A DNA stretch of 64,000 nt. It comes from Shouchella sp047238345. GTDB lineage: Bacteria; Bacillota; Bacilli; Bacillales; Bacillaceae_D. Location: positions 62,001-126,000 of the forward strand of contig NZ_JBDFMQ010000002.1 in assembly GCF_047238345.1 (NCBI RefSeq). The letters run 5' to 3'. The position numbers were made by a program, and so were the translations under genes. Positions 32,259 to 39,721 of this stretch are shown here, one piece after another (position 1 is the first letter of the stretch; every line of letters starts with the position of its first letter). The notes below the pieces were generated by a model. The model searched no databases, was not told the DNA's origin, and saw only the letters and a program-made list of their open reading frames with translations.

Positions 32259-32504
32259 TTATTGTAGATAATGCTCTCGAAGATATTTTTTCAATTTCAT
32301 TGTATTTCCTAAAAATACTTTCTCACCTTTTTCTTCTTTAATGACAATAAGAGGATAACCTGAACCTTTACGTTCGATAAATTCGTTCATATTTTTCTTG
32401 GTTTCGAGAGGTTTTTCGTTGTACCTAATTCCATTTTTATTTAACCACACCTTTAGAAATTTACATGGGGGGCAGTTATATTTAGTAAATACGTCAATGT
32501 TCAT
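32259..32504 (-). CDS. Glutaredoxin/NrdH-like thiol-disulfide protein
   Basis: An 81-residue thioredoxin-fold protein: MNIDVFTKYNCPPCKFLKVW puts the CPPC redox pair at residues 11-14, and the cis-proline region is GSGYPLIVIKE (about 50-60). It probably reduces cytoplasmic disulfides, as NrdH or glutaredoxin-like partners do. AAAGGAGGA upstream fixes ATG 32504; an in-frame start at 32555 would include that site. CPPC rather than CPxC of classical NrdH is a small oddity. Monocistronic. Confidence 0.8.
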   Translation of the reverse strand: MNIDVFTKYNCPPCKFLKVWLNKNGIRYNEKPLETKKNMNEFIERKGSGYPLIVIKEEKGEKVFLGNTMKLKKYLREHYLQ

Positions 32505-32604
32505 AAAAATAATTCCTCCTTTATTATAAAAGAGGAATAACTTCATAAAAGACAACCAGTTACATTAATTAAGTAAGATTTATTCATGAACATAATTTTA
32601 TTAA

Positions 32605-32634
32605 AAAGGAGATTGGTCGCACCCAATCTCCTTT
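32605..32634 (-). terminator. Terminator-like hairpin
   Basis: AAAGGAGATTGG (32605-32616) pairs with CCAATCTCCTTT (32623-32634). On the minus strand it is followed by TTAATAAAA. It may once have ended the lysin transcript whose remnant lies at 32864. The rest of 32635-32863 shows no gene. Confidence 0.5.
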
Positions 32635-32863
32635 AATGTATGTCCGTAGCTGTTTAGCGCAGTTACAACAACTCTACATAACTCCTATACTCGTGTTATG
32701 AATAAGCCACTTTTTAATTCATAAATAAGTGAACCCGTTCACATGCAGTTCTTTTGTAACCGTAAATATTTCTCATTTTGAAACTGTTGTGAGTCGTGCA
32801 TTCCGATGAGGTTGATTATAAACCTAAAGGGAGTTAACGACTACACGTAACAGGCGACCCCCA

Positions 32864-33187
32864 TTAGGATAGGGGATTCACGCAGATCTCAATTCCAATC
32901 GATTCTTGATTTCCGAAGCTTGCACGCCAGCCGACTCCATCAAAGGGTAGGTGCTGAGTGGCCTGGGTATCATCGACGTGATATGCCACGAGATCTGCCT
33001 GTCTAGTGCACCTTCTCCTTTTACATAGCGAGCCTGCCATCTCTACATGTGCGCCAATAGTCGTATTGGCGGTTGCATGAACATAATATAAGATGGAAAA
33101 GGCGCCGTATACGGTCAACTCGTATTTGTTACTAGGAGGACGATTTGCTTTAATTCCATTATTGATGCCCCCGATCCCGGTGCACAC
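32864..33187 (-). pseudogene. Phage-type N-acetylmuramoyl-L-alanine amidase remnant
   Basis: The frame contains YYVHATANTTIGAHVEMAGS and YHVDDTQATQHLPFDGVGWR then QESIGIEICVNPLS. These match the HNTAN..., HFxVDDTQAIQHLPxxEVGW and QSIGIEICE blocks of Bacillus prophage amidases. The first zinc histidine is HA rather than HN, the middle looks scrambled (SLCKRRRCTRQADL), and the protein stops soon after the substrate groove, lacking its C-terminus and cell-wall-binding repeats. It is a decayed lysin left from a prophage or SigO-type regulon. Confidence 0.7.
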
Positions 33188-33320
33188 TTCGTTCTAACTC
33201 TCGTATGGCATCCGTTAAGTTGTCAATTCGCTTTTCAAAACGAATAAGCAAATAAACGGCCACAAGTGTGGGAAAGCCAAAGTTTCCGAGTAATATTGCC
33301 CAATCAGGTAAGTTTTCCAT
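33159..33320 (-). CDS. yvrJ: YvrJ-family small membrane protein
   Basis: The 53-residue product (MENLPDWAILLGNFGFPTLV, then AVYLLIRFEKRI) has one hydrophobic helix and a basic-acidic coiled tail, which is the YvrJ pattern. A GGGGG run before ATG 33320 marks the start. In Bacillus subtilis yvrJ lies in the sigO-rsoA locus; here it is divergent from a matching sigma pair. It overlaps the amidase remnant, suggesting a former holin-lysin-like unit. Its role is not known. Confidence 0.75.
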   Translation of the reverse strand: MENLPDWAILLGNFGFPTLVAVYLLIRFEKRIDNLTDAIRELERSVHRDRGHQ

Positions 33321-33353
33321 GTGATTCCCCCCTTTAATAAGAAAGAGGTTCAC

Positions 33354-33503
33354 GACCTAAAAAAACAACGCACTCATTAAGAAATATGTTTAGCTTGGAT
33401 TAATAAAAATACTTTTAAAAGAACGTGCGTTTGGTTGTTTTTTCTTAATTTATTTCTCTTTATTAAGTGAATCGTCTTAGAGAAGAAAAGGGGTGTACGG
33501 ATT
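33354..33503. promoter_or_regulatory. Divergent promoter region between yvrJ and the sigma pair
   Basis: It contains an imperfect inverted repeat, AAAAAACAACGCAC (about 33360-33374) against GTGCGTTTGGTTGTTTTTT (about 33425-33443), with a CAAA bulge. Autoregulation by the split sigma factor through this region is plausible; no consensus could be checked by eye. Confidence 0.35.
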
Positions 33504-34043
33504 ATGAAAGGCCAACGTACGTTATCTGAAGATCGGTTACTTATGTCTTTTTACGCGGATCCAGCAAATATAGACCTGTACAACAGAAAACATTTTGATA
33601 AACGAGCATCTTGCGCATTGGACAGGCGGTTTAAGCATTTTTATTTAAAAGCAAGAATGGTGAGCTACACAGACAAATTGGCCCGATACTATAGTAAAGA
33701 ATTTGATAAGCAAAAGAGATTCCAACGAAACCAACTTCAGTTAGACACTCCTCATGACCAAAATGAAGACCAAACAGCCATTAACTTTGTCTCTTCTAAC
33801 GCTAGTGAACCTGACGATGCTGTTACGCTAACGATACCGGACATTCTTCCAACCGCAAAATTACAAAAAGCATATGAGGAACTTAGTGATGAAAAGAAAA
33901 ACATTTTGTCCTATCACGTTCTAGATCAATTAAATAATAAAGAAATAGCGAAACGAATGAACTGTAGTCCGCAAAATGTCTCAAAATTAAAAATAAAAAC
34001 TCTAAAGGAACTAAGGAGTGTGGAGGCGCATGGACGAAATTAA
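33504..34043 (+). CDS. SigO-like sigma factor subunit (region 4 bearing)
   Basis: The 179 residues carry a clear sigma-70 region 4 helix-turn-helix at the C-terminus: LQKAYEELSDEKKNILSYHV then NKEIAKRMNCSPQNVSKLKI (about 126-168). The N-terminal half does not show a normal region 2. This fits YvrI/SigO, which gives -35 recognition and works with a separate region-2-like partner, RsoA. AAGGGGTG precedes ATG 33504. The next gene overlaps it by 14 nt, as expected for a two-subunit factor. Assignment is by domain layout and neighbours (YvrJ). Confidence 0.72.
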   Translation: MKGQRTLSEDRLLMSFYADPANIDLYNRKHFDKRASCALDRRFKHFYLKARMVSYTDKLARYYSKEFDKQKRFQRNQLQLDTPHDQNEDQTAINFVSSNASEPDDAVTLTIPDILPTAKLQKAYEELSDEKKNILSYHVLDQLNNKEIAKRMNCSPQNVSKLKIKTLKELRSVEAHGRN

Positions 34044-34245
34044 AAAACAAGTGCTAGAGGAAATTCTTATAGAAATGGATCCACGTATCGTATATAGCTT
34101 AAACGAAACACCGATGCAAGAAAGAGAAGATTTGAAACAAGAGATTTATAGACGATTGCTTGAAGCCATTGATAAGATGGAGGTTGTAGACTTAGACACT
34201 TTTGTCGAGCGTAAATCTTATGAAAGAGAATCGAACGAGGATTAA
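34030..34245 (+). CDS. RsoA-like co-sigma subunit
   Basis: The 71-residue product is acidic and helical, with QEREDLKQEIYRRLLEAI (about 36-53), which resembles sigma region 2.1-2.2 (xDLxQEI). It starts at ATG 34030 inside the sigma gene, 3 nt after GGAGG, giving translational coupling. In B. subtilis RsoA (about 79 residues) supplies the core-binding and -10 function missing from SigO. The size, order and helix motif agree; direct homology is not provable by eye. Confidence 0.62.
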   Translation: MDEIKKQVLEEILIEMDPRIVYSLNETPMQEREDLKQEIYRRLLEAIDKMEVVDLDTFVERKSYERESNED

Positions 34246-34260
34246 CTTATAACGATTGAA

Positions 34261-34294
34261 ACAAAACCCCAACCTTCAAGGGTTGGGGTTTTGT
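34261..34294 (+). terminator. Terminator of the sigma operon
   Basis: ACAAAACCCCAACC pairs perfectly with GGTTGGGGTTTTGT (14 bp, loop TTCAAG). It lies 15 nt after the RsoA-like stop and is A/U-rich at both ends, so it may act in both directions. Confidence 0.85.
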
Positions 34295-34372
34295 ATGAGT
34301 AGATGTAAGAATTTAAGCCTGACGGTGGTGGAAGTATACGTTTCACGGTATAGTGAATAGAGTAGTAGGCTT

Positions 34373-34585
34373 GTGATCCTTTCTCCTATTTTAATAGGAG
34401 GGAGGTGTTTAATTATTCCTTTACCCAAACGGAAACAGCGAATGGAACGACAGAAAGAAAAAAGAAAAAGCCGCAGGAAACTAGCCATTTCCGCAGCTTT
34501 AAGTGGACTTCTTTATTTAGCTTTAGAAGAGTCAATAAAGAAGTTTATTGAATATCTATTTAGTTCCCTAACAGGTTCTAAATAG
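34373..34585 (+). CDS. Small basic membrane-anchored protein with uncertain start
   Basis: The frame is open from GTG 34373 (70 aa). The likely product starts later: a very strong AGGAGGGAGG (34396-34405) is followed by no ATG until 34442, which gives a 47-residue protein (MERQKEKRKSRRKLAISAAL then a hydrophobic stretch and FIEYLFSSLTGSK). An ATT start at about 34414 is another option. The product has a highly basic head and one membrane helix, holin- or regulator-like. The ribosome site is locked in a hairpin (34378-34405). Confidence 0.45.
   Translation: MILSPILIGGRCLIIPLPKRKQRMERQKEKRKSRRKLAISAALSGLLYLALEESIKKFIEYLFSSLTGSK
34378..34405 (+). promoter_or_regulatory. Hairpin masking a Shine-Dalgarno
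   Basis: CCTTTCTCCTATT (34378-34390) can pair with AATAGGAGGGAGG (34393-34405), with two G-U pairs, covering the whole AGGAGGGAGG ribosome site. No U-run follows, so translational control fits better than termination. Confidence 0.45.
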
Positions 34586-34591
34586 GTTGCG

Positions 34592-34667
34592 ATCGGTCAG
34601 AGTGATATCGGAGTCTCAGCCGACTGTCCGATATTGGATCGCTTTACCTACTACCACTCTGACCGAT
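34592..34667. ncRNA. Nested palindromic element, possible structured RNA
   Basis: ATCGGTCAGAGTG (34592-34604) pairs perfectly over 13 bp with CACTCTGACCGAT (34655-34667). Inside, ATATCGGA (34605-34612) pairs with TCCGATAT (34627-34634). The result is a long arm carrying an inner hairpin. A terminator follows at 34736. It may be a small RNA, an inverted-repeat mobile element or a protein-binding site; the strand is undetermined. Confidence 0.4.
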
Positions 34668-34735
34668 TTAACATGCTATCTATTACTAGTATATCTAATT
34701 GGTTCCAAATTTATGCACACATAAAAAAGACAAAC

Positions 34736-34771
34736 AAAAAGCGCCCTATCTCAGCAGTAGGACGCTTTTTT
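34736..34771 (+). terminator. Terminator downstream of the palindromic element
   Basis: AAAAAGCG-CCTA pairs with TAGG-CGCTTTTTT, one bulge. A second short hairpin, AACGACGA with TCGTCGTT, follows at 34772-34792. The rest up to 34907 shows no supported gene. Confidence 0.6.
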
Positions 34772-34907
34772 AACGACGAAGCCATCGTCGTTCGGTGTTT
34801 AATTATTCCTATATCACTAGAATATCATAGGTTGCTTCTTATATCAAACCGTAAAGCTATTTCAAATGAACACCGAGTTTCTTCTATTATAATAGTCTCT
34901 TGATAGA

Positions 34908-35222
34908 TTAGTCTTCTTCATAGTGTTTTTCTTGAATTTCTGTAAATAAATCAAGTTGAACTTCTTTAGCGCAGGTATAGCCACGTTTAATATAACGTAA
35001 TTTTCTTCGATTAAATTCATTAAGATTAAAGTAAGTGAGCCGTTGACGACGACTTTCATATAAGACGAAATCGACTAGAGTATTGACAACCGAAATGGGC
35101 AAAACCTTTGTCGCGTTTTCAATCGCGCGACGTTCTTTGTAAGAGGGATAAAATGAGCGATTCTCAAGAAGTGTAAACGGATTCGTCGTTTCATATAACA
35201 GCAAATCATCATTTATCATCAT
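34908..35222 (-). CDS. Small protein resembling a DnaB/DnaD replication-initiation domain end
   Basis: The 104 residues start after GGAGAGGAAAG. The centre (ATKVLPISVVNTLVDFVLYE, about 37-56) resembles the end of DnaB/DnaD helicase-loader domains (LPxxVVNVLIDYVL). The tail is charged (FNLNEFNRRKLRYIKRGYTC). It lacks an N-terminal winged helix, so it could be a remnant or a small standalone protein. It lies between the Fic toxin-antitoxin pair and the palindromic element in prophage-like DNA. Family call is weak. Confidence 0.5.
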   Translation of the reverse strand: MMINDDLLLYETTNPFTLLENRSFYPSYKERRAIENATKVLPISVVNTLVDFVLYESRRQRLTYFNLNEFNRRKLRYIKRGYTCAKEVQLDLFTEIQEKHYEED

Positions 35223-35263
35223 TTTTCTTTCCTCTCCGCGATAAAAGCATTGGTTATGACATG

Positions 35264-35914
35264 TTACAACCCATACCCTTTGTTTTTAATTCCCTGTTTC
35301 ATGCGATTGGTGTGCTTTGTTTTGATTTGAAGATTAGGTTCTTCTGCCGTAATGACTCTTTGAAAGATCGGCTCCATGGCCGTTTCATCATGTATCGACT
35401 TAATGGACGCGTTCATATATGTGTCACGATCAATCTTGGTCCAATCTAGTTCATAGCCGAAGTTCAGGCCGATTTGCCTGGTGAACTCACGATTGGTGCG
35501 ACCATTCCCTTCTCGAAAGGGATGAATGTGATTGAGATACGCAAAGAAATCCGCCATCTCTTTGCTAAAAATGTCCCGATTGGTGGCGTTCATCTGCTTC
35601 ATGGCTTTTGTGAGTTCTTTAACATTATCTGCAATGAAATAGGCATTAGCAAAACGCGTGTTGCCTTTTGCAATATCGACAGTCCGATACGTTCCAGCAA
35701 ACCCATAAAGATCTTCAAACAAATAGCGGTGGATCTTTTTTAAGTGTTTGTCGTCGAATAACCCTCTTACGGGGTAAAGTTGCAGTTTTAATAGCTTTGG
35801 CGCCACAATTTCTTTCTCCATAAAGTCAAGGTCGTCCGCTTGGGTAATCCCTAGTTTATTCACTAACACACCGGTGTCGGGGTAGACATCCTTGGCACCT
35901 GTATACTTGGCCAT
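35264..35914 (-). CDS. Class I Fic toxin (VbhT/Fic type)
   Basis: A 216-residue Fic-domain protein. The core IHPFREGNGRTNREFTRQI (about 128-146) has all catalytic positions of HPFxxGNGRxxR, and KLKKIHRYLFEDLYGFAGTY-type helices precede it. It lacks its own inhibitory helix; that is on the small protein encoded just upstream (35916-36080), the class I arrangement of VbhA-VbhT. ATG 35914 starts one base after the antitoxin stop; the longer open frame to 35938 overlaps that gene. AMP transfer to host proteins is the expected activity. Confidence 0.88.
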   Translation of the reverse strand: MAKYTGAKDVYPDTGVLVNKLGITQADDLDFMEKEIVAPKLLKLQLYPVRGLFDDKHLKKIHRYLFEDLYGFAGTYRTVDIAKGNTRFANAYFIADNVKELTKAMKQMNATNRDIFSKEMADFFAYLNHIHPFREGNGRTNREFTRQIGLNFGYELDWTKIDRDTYMNASIKSIHDETAMEPIFQRVITAEEPNLQIKTKHTNRMKQGIKNKGYGL

Positions 35915-35915
35915 C

Positions 35916-36080
35916 TTAACCTTGTCGCCTTTTAGCAAGATTTCTTTTCGCTTGCTCGACTAATTCCTCTTTTGTGAGCTCTCCTTGAGCAAAAGCAATC
36001 GCTTGTTGTTTTTGCTTCTCGCTCAATTCCAGTCCTTCAAATCGAAAAGAGGCTTCTACGTTGGCCAAATTCTTTTTCAT
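35916..36080 (-). CDS. Fic antitoxin (VbhA-like), 54 aa
   Basis: A short gene reading MKKNLANVEASFRFEGLELS then EKQKQQAIAFAQGELTKEEL and a basic end. SFRFEG at residues 11-16 fits the S/T-x-x-x-E-G/N inhibitory motif that blocks ATP binding in Fic enzymes. The following helices resemble the antitoxin_VbhA fold. AGGTGG lies 4-5 nt before ATG 36080, and the toxin starts one base after its stop, so the pair is co-translated with antitoxin first. This was not in the longer-frame list and is identified from the motif. Confidence 0.85.
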   Translation of the reverse strand: MKKNLANVEASFRFEGLELSEKQKQQAIAFAQGELTKEELVEQAKRNLAKRRQG

Positions 36081-36114
36081 ATCCACCTACATTCACTCCT
36101 TTAAGACAAGTATT

Positions 36115-37275
36115 TTATTGAAATAAGCGTTCATCCCAATGCAAGGAGGCATCGTTTTTCTTCAACATGTATTGGCTGACGTAGCCCTCAGTCGTTTGAC
36201 TTGATGCATGACCTACCGTACGCTGCACTTGTTGGATGGGTAATTGTAATTCCACAACGGAATAATTGACAAAAAAGTGCCGAAACCAGTGAGGGCTGAT
36301 ATTGCCTTCTTTTTGTGTGACCCATTTAAATCCAGTCTTTTTAATTAAGTGGATCACCACATTACTGAGATACTTATAGGAATAAAACCTGCCTGTATTT
36401 GAACAAAGTAATGGTTCTGTGTTTAGCGGGTCCAATTCGCATGTCAGGTTACGCCGCTTGCGAAAACGTCGTATGCTGTCCATCACCGGGTCCATTAGTC
36501 TCGCGTGACGCACAACGTTTCCTTTTCCGATGACCTTTAAATAATAGGCGTTTTGGCGAACGCTCGAGTCTTGGTAGACATCGCCCCACGTAGCGGATGC
36601 GATTTCGTCAATACGCAACCCCGTTGTGATTAGTAAAATCAGAATCGCATGATTAATCGGATGATCTTTATAATACTGTAGCAAAGACTGCACTTCTCCC
36701 ACACTTAAATACCGATCTGGTTTTTCGTCGCGTCGGGTTGTGCTTTTTCGAAAGGCTACGTGGAGCGGTTGTTCCGTAACATCCTCGTCGTATAACCAGT
36801 TTAAGAACCCTTTTACAACGGCATTTTTACGTGTCCGAGTAGAGGCTGGGTAGCCCATTTTTCCATCAATACGGACGACTTCTTTTAACCATTGCTGATA
36901 CTGACGAATGTGCACTTTCTTTAGCGATCTGATGAGAGAGGAAGAATCCCGTTGTTCAGCCTGAGCGCTGTATTGAAAGAACGACAAAAATTGAAGGAGG
37001 TCCCGCAAGTATTCTTTTTTCGTTTGGGCTTTGCGATTTTTTGCGTTATCGTCATATGTTGGTTTATGGACATAGTAATAAATCAGTTCAAGATCAGAGA
37101 ATTGTTCAAATCCATGTAACGTGGATTGCTCTTGTTCAAAAACCATTCGTTCCAATTGATCAAACTGTTCTCCATTTAACAACATTCGGACTAAAGGCCC
37201 TTTGTTTGCTTCTGTAATCATGAGGTTCAATTGATCACCAAGTCGAGGTAAAAGGCTATGTGATTTAATGTCCAT
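36115..37275 (-). CDS. Tyrosine recombinase (phage/XerC-like integrase)
   Basis: The 386 residues contain an N-terminal SAM-like core-binding domain (about 70-160) and a catalytic domain with ITTGLRIDEIASATWGD (Arg about 225), PHWFRHFFVNY (HxxR), VGHASSQTTEGYVSQY (His and Tyr nucleophile). It can integrate or excise DNA. It stands between the Fic TA pair and the defence operon, so it may have brought in either. No att repeats were found by eye. ATG 37275 has AAGGGG upstream. Confidence 0.88.
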   Translation of the reverse strand: MDIKSHSLLPRLGDQLNLMITEANKGPLVRMLLNGEQFDQLERMVFEQEQSTLHGFEQFSDLELIYYYVHKPTYDDNAKNRKAQTKKEYLRDLLQFLSFFQYSAQAEQRDSSSLIRSLKKVHIRQYQQWLKEVVRIDGKMGYPASTRTRKNAVVKGFLNWLYDEDVTEQPLHVAFRKSTTRRDEKPDRYLSVGEVQSLLQYYKDHPINHAILILLITTGLRIDEIASATWGDVYQDSSVRQNAYYLKVIGKGNVVRHARLMDPVMDSIRRFRKRRNLTCELDPLNTEPLLCSNTGRFYSYKYLSNVVIHLIKKTGFKWVTQKEGNISPHWFRHFFVNYSVVELQLPIQQVQRTVGHASSQTTEGYVSQYMLKKNDASLHWDERLFQ

Positions 37276-37600
37276 TGATCAGCAACCCCTTCCAATTAAA
37301 GTCATTTAGCCATTTGGTTTATATCCTTTTATTTTACCATAATATAGTGTTGTAATATAGGAGAGTTGCAGGTATAGAGAATAATAGATAATTTTTCTAT
37401 TATCCATATATCTTCATTTCGAATGAAATAAATGCGTTTCTTTTCTTTTTATCATTAACAAAAGATTATAAGTTTATATATGCACCCAAATTAGTGTGAA
37501 TTATTACGTAAACTGTTTGGTTATTGTATAATACGAATAAGGATAAAAAAGTAGTGATTACATGTAAATCAAAGAAAGATATAGATGAAGGAGTCTAAGT
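37276..37600. other. Divergent promoter region between integrase and HTH gene
   Basis: AT-rich. TATAAT at about 37526-37531 is a good -10 for the plus-strand gene at 37601, with no clear -35. GAAGGAG before 37601 is its ribosome site. No repeats identified that could be an attachment site. Confidence 0.35.
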
Positions 37601-38566
37601 ATGAATGCAAGAGAAGCGGCAGCTATTTTACACGTCAGCATGACCACCATATCGACATACATAAAAGAGGGCCTACTCGTTCCAGAAAATCTAGACAGTT
37701 GGCACATAGAGGGACAGTACGTCATTCCAGAAGAGCAAGTCTATGAATTAAGAGCGCGTTTGTACCCTGGTGGCCTGTCCACAAAAGAAGCGGCGCTAGA
37801 AGTAGGGAAGGGCTGTAAACCGTACCACATCTTAACGGCGATTAATAAAAATCAGGTAAATGTGAACACCAGCAACGTATTAAACAAAACGGCTTATTAT
37901 GTCATTGAAGACACGTCGTTTGACCAGTTCAAAGAGAACTTTCATCGTGCAAGACAGACTCAAACAAAGCATTTTGATTCGCAACGACAATTGTTTAGGT
38001 ATCAATCTCATCGTCACAAAAAGACCGGCGAAGTGGTAAGAATTATGGCCATTGATAAAGAGGAAGGTTATGCCGTTGATAGTTTGGGAACTAAGGTGTC
38101 GCTTTTAACGCTACCAATTGAGTATGACCCATTAACGCTGTATCACATTGGCAAGTTAAATAACCGCACCGGCCAAGTGGAATTCCAGTTTGCAAAGCCT
38201 ACTCATATCCGCTCAATGACATACACTCTGATTGAACAAATTGCAGCTCAAAGTGGGGTGCGGAATTACTCGATTACGGAAGAAGAAAACAAGATTGTGA
38301 TTACATGTAAGCCTTTCTTGTTAAGGTTCGAAGAAGGGGATAATCATTATGAATTGATTGAACACGCAAAGCGAGGGTTAGTAAAAGGGGAGTTACAGGA
38401 GCGAAAGGAGGATTATTTCTTTGCGAGTACCGATCGGAAAGTGACCGTTACTTTGGGTGAAGAAGAATATAAAAAGTTAAGTGAATTAACCTTGAATCAC
38501 AATTGTACTATAGAAGATTTGGTTAGAAAAAATCTAATGAAGGATTTATTTTTTAAAAAAGAATAA
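37601..38566 (+). CDS. Helix-turn-helix protein of unknown function
   Basis: The 321 residues start with an excisionase/MerR-like helix-turn-helix (MNAREAAAILHVSMTTISTY, IKEGLLVPENL) and a second similar unit (GGLSTKEAALEVGKGCKPYH). The rest is soluble, with a mixed alpha/beta middle and a ribbon-helix-like end (KVTVTLGEEEYKKLSELTL). GAAGGAG fixes the start. Lying between the integrase and the defence operon, it may regulate either or direct recombination. No catalytic motif is seen. Confidence 0.6.
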   Translation: MNAREAAAILHVSMTTISTYIKEGLLVPENLDSWHIEGQYVIPEEQVYELRARLYPGGLSTKEAALEVGKGCKPYHILTAINKNQVNVNTSNVLNKTAYYVIEDTSFDQFKENFHRARQTQTKHFDSQRQLFRYQSHRHKKTGEVVRIMAIDKEEGYAVDSLGTKVSLLTLPIEYDPLTLYHIGKLNNRTGQVEFQFAKPTHIRSMTYTLIEQIAAQSGVRNYSITEEENKIVITCKPFLLRFEEGDNHYELIEHAKRGLVKGELQERKEDYFFASTDRKVTVTLGEEEYKKLSELTLNHNCTIEDLVRKNLMKDLFFKKE

Positions 38567-38674
38567 TTTAAGCCTAGTGTCAATTGATGTTAAAAAAAGA
38601 GTATACGTTTACGCTTTGATGAAAATTGTTAATTAGATAAAAGATATATAAAAGATAACTTTGACAAAAAAAGG

Positions 38675-38702
38675 AGCAACCCTTGTGAAAATAAGGTTGC
38701 TT
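38675..38702. terminator. Bidirectional terminator between HTH gene and defence operon
   Basis: AGCAACC pairs with GGTTGCT around a 13-nt loop. On the minus strand the hairpin is followed by a CCTTTTTTT run, suited to ending the four-gene defence operon whose last gene stops at 38706. Confidence 0.6.
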
Positions 38703-38705
38703 TAG

Positions 38706-39719
38706 TTAAATAAAGCATATAAAGAATATTACAAGATAATGAAAAGCTTGGTCAAGCTCCACAAGAGCCATATTAGAAGATTTTTTACTTGGAGAATCCA
38801 TTCCTTTAACTCTTTTACCCCAGGTTATAAGAAAATCTCTTTGATCTAAAACTAAATGACTTACAAAAATAATTATTAGTGCTAGCCAACTAAAAAAACC
38901 AGTTACAATAAATGCTAATCCTAAAACACAAAGTGTATAGATTAATGAATGCCTTACTAATGCGCCAATTAATTTTGATTTATTTAAAGCTTGATACTCA
39001 GTTTGGAAAATGTAGTCACCCATCTTGTGGCCAATGTACATGACAATAAATAAAGAAGTATCGAAAGTTAAGTTGAACAAGCTGAATCCTCCAGAATATG
39101 TAAGTAATCTATCTCCAGCAATGTAAACAAGAATCACTAAAAGAACAATTAGAAACACTATTATGTTTGTAATTGCAAGATTAACTCGATCTATCTTCAG
39201 ATTTCTTATAAATGATGTTTTTTGTTGTTCAAATATTAATTCAGCGAGTACTTGCTCATTAGTCAATCTATTAAGAGATTCTAAATGCTCCTTTGTACTA
39301 CCAGCAAGCTTTAAATCCAATTTGTTCTGATATAGGTACCTATCTTTTAATGGAAGTGAGTAGTTGTAACCAAAAAGATAGAATAAACCATATGTATTGA
39401 TACCTTCTTTTTCAATATGTTCTCCAGGATTGCTTTTTGGTACTAAAGTCAAATATGCTAGCCACACACTTCTTATAAAAAGGTAGATCATAAACAAAGC
39501 TAAGAAAAGTAAGAAAATTGCTGTAGTCCAATGATTTATGTTTGTTGCTACTTTTAGGATTCTCACTTCCAAACCTATAAAAATTGTTACCATTAATGTC
39601 CAGAAGCCAATCACTGCAGCAGCTTTCGTATCAGTAAATCTGATTGTATTTTGAGCATCTTCAATAGACTTATATATAAATTCTACATTTCGTTTATTAA
39701 ACTCTTCTTGTTCTTCCAC
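38706..39719 (-). CDS. Membrane effector: PycTM-like N-terminus fused to a DUF3307-like domain
   Basis: A protein of about 337 residues. The N-terminal helix IEDAQNTIRFTDTKAAAVIG followed by two membrane spans matches the pattern of Pycsar TM effectors (DUF5706: ...xADtKAxxL). A cytoplasmic part of about 100 residues (LVPKSNPGEHIEKEG to NLKIDRVN) is followed by further spans. The end, MYIGHKMGDYIFQTEYQALN ... SHLVLDQRDF ... LDQAFHYLVI, resembles DUF3307. It should form a nucleotide-gated membrane disruptor. GTG 39719 is chosen because GGGAGGAG at the end of the JAMM gene is spaced for it; the frame is open to ATG 39734. Confidence 0.72.
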   Translation of the reverse strand: MEEQEEFNKRNVEFIYKSIEDAQNTIRFTDTKAAAVIGFWTLMVTIFIGLEVRILKVATNINHWTTAIFLLFLALFMIYLFIRSVWLAYLTLVPKSNPGEHIEKEGINTYGLFYLFGYNYSLPLKDRYLYQNKLDLKLAGSTKEHLESLNRLTNEQVLAELIFEQQKTSFIRNLKIDRVNLAITNIIVFLIVLLVILVYIAGDRLLTYSGGFSLFNLTFDTSLFIVMYIGHKMGDYIFQTEYQALNKSKLIGALVRHSLIYTLCVLGLAFIVTGFFSWLALIIIFVSHLVLDQRDFLITWGKRVKGMDSPSKKSSNMALVELDQAFHYLVIFFICFI

Positions 39720-39721
39720 TT

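Noticed and set aside
34634..34903. 89-aa frame across the palindromic element and terminator
   Set aside because: No ribosome site, runs through two terminator-like hairpins, and the composition is not protein-like. The recurring TTTAATTATTCC string is noted but unexplained.
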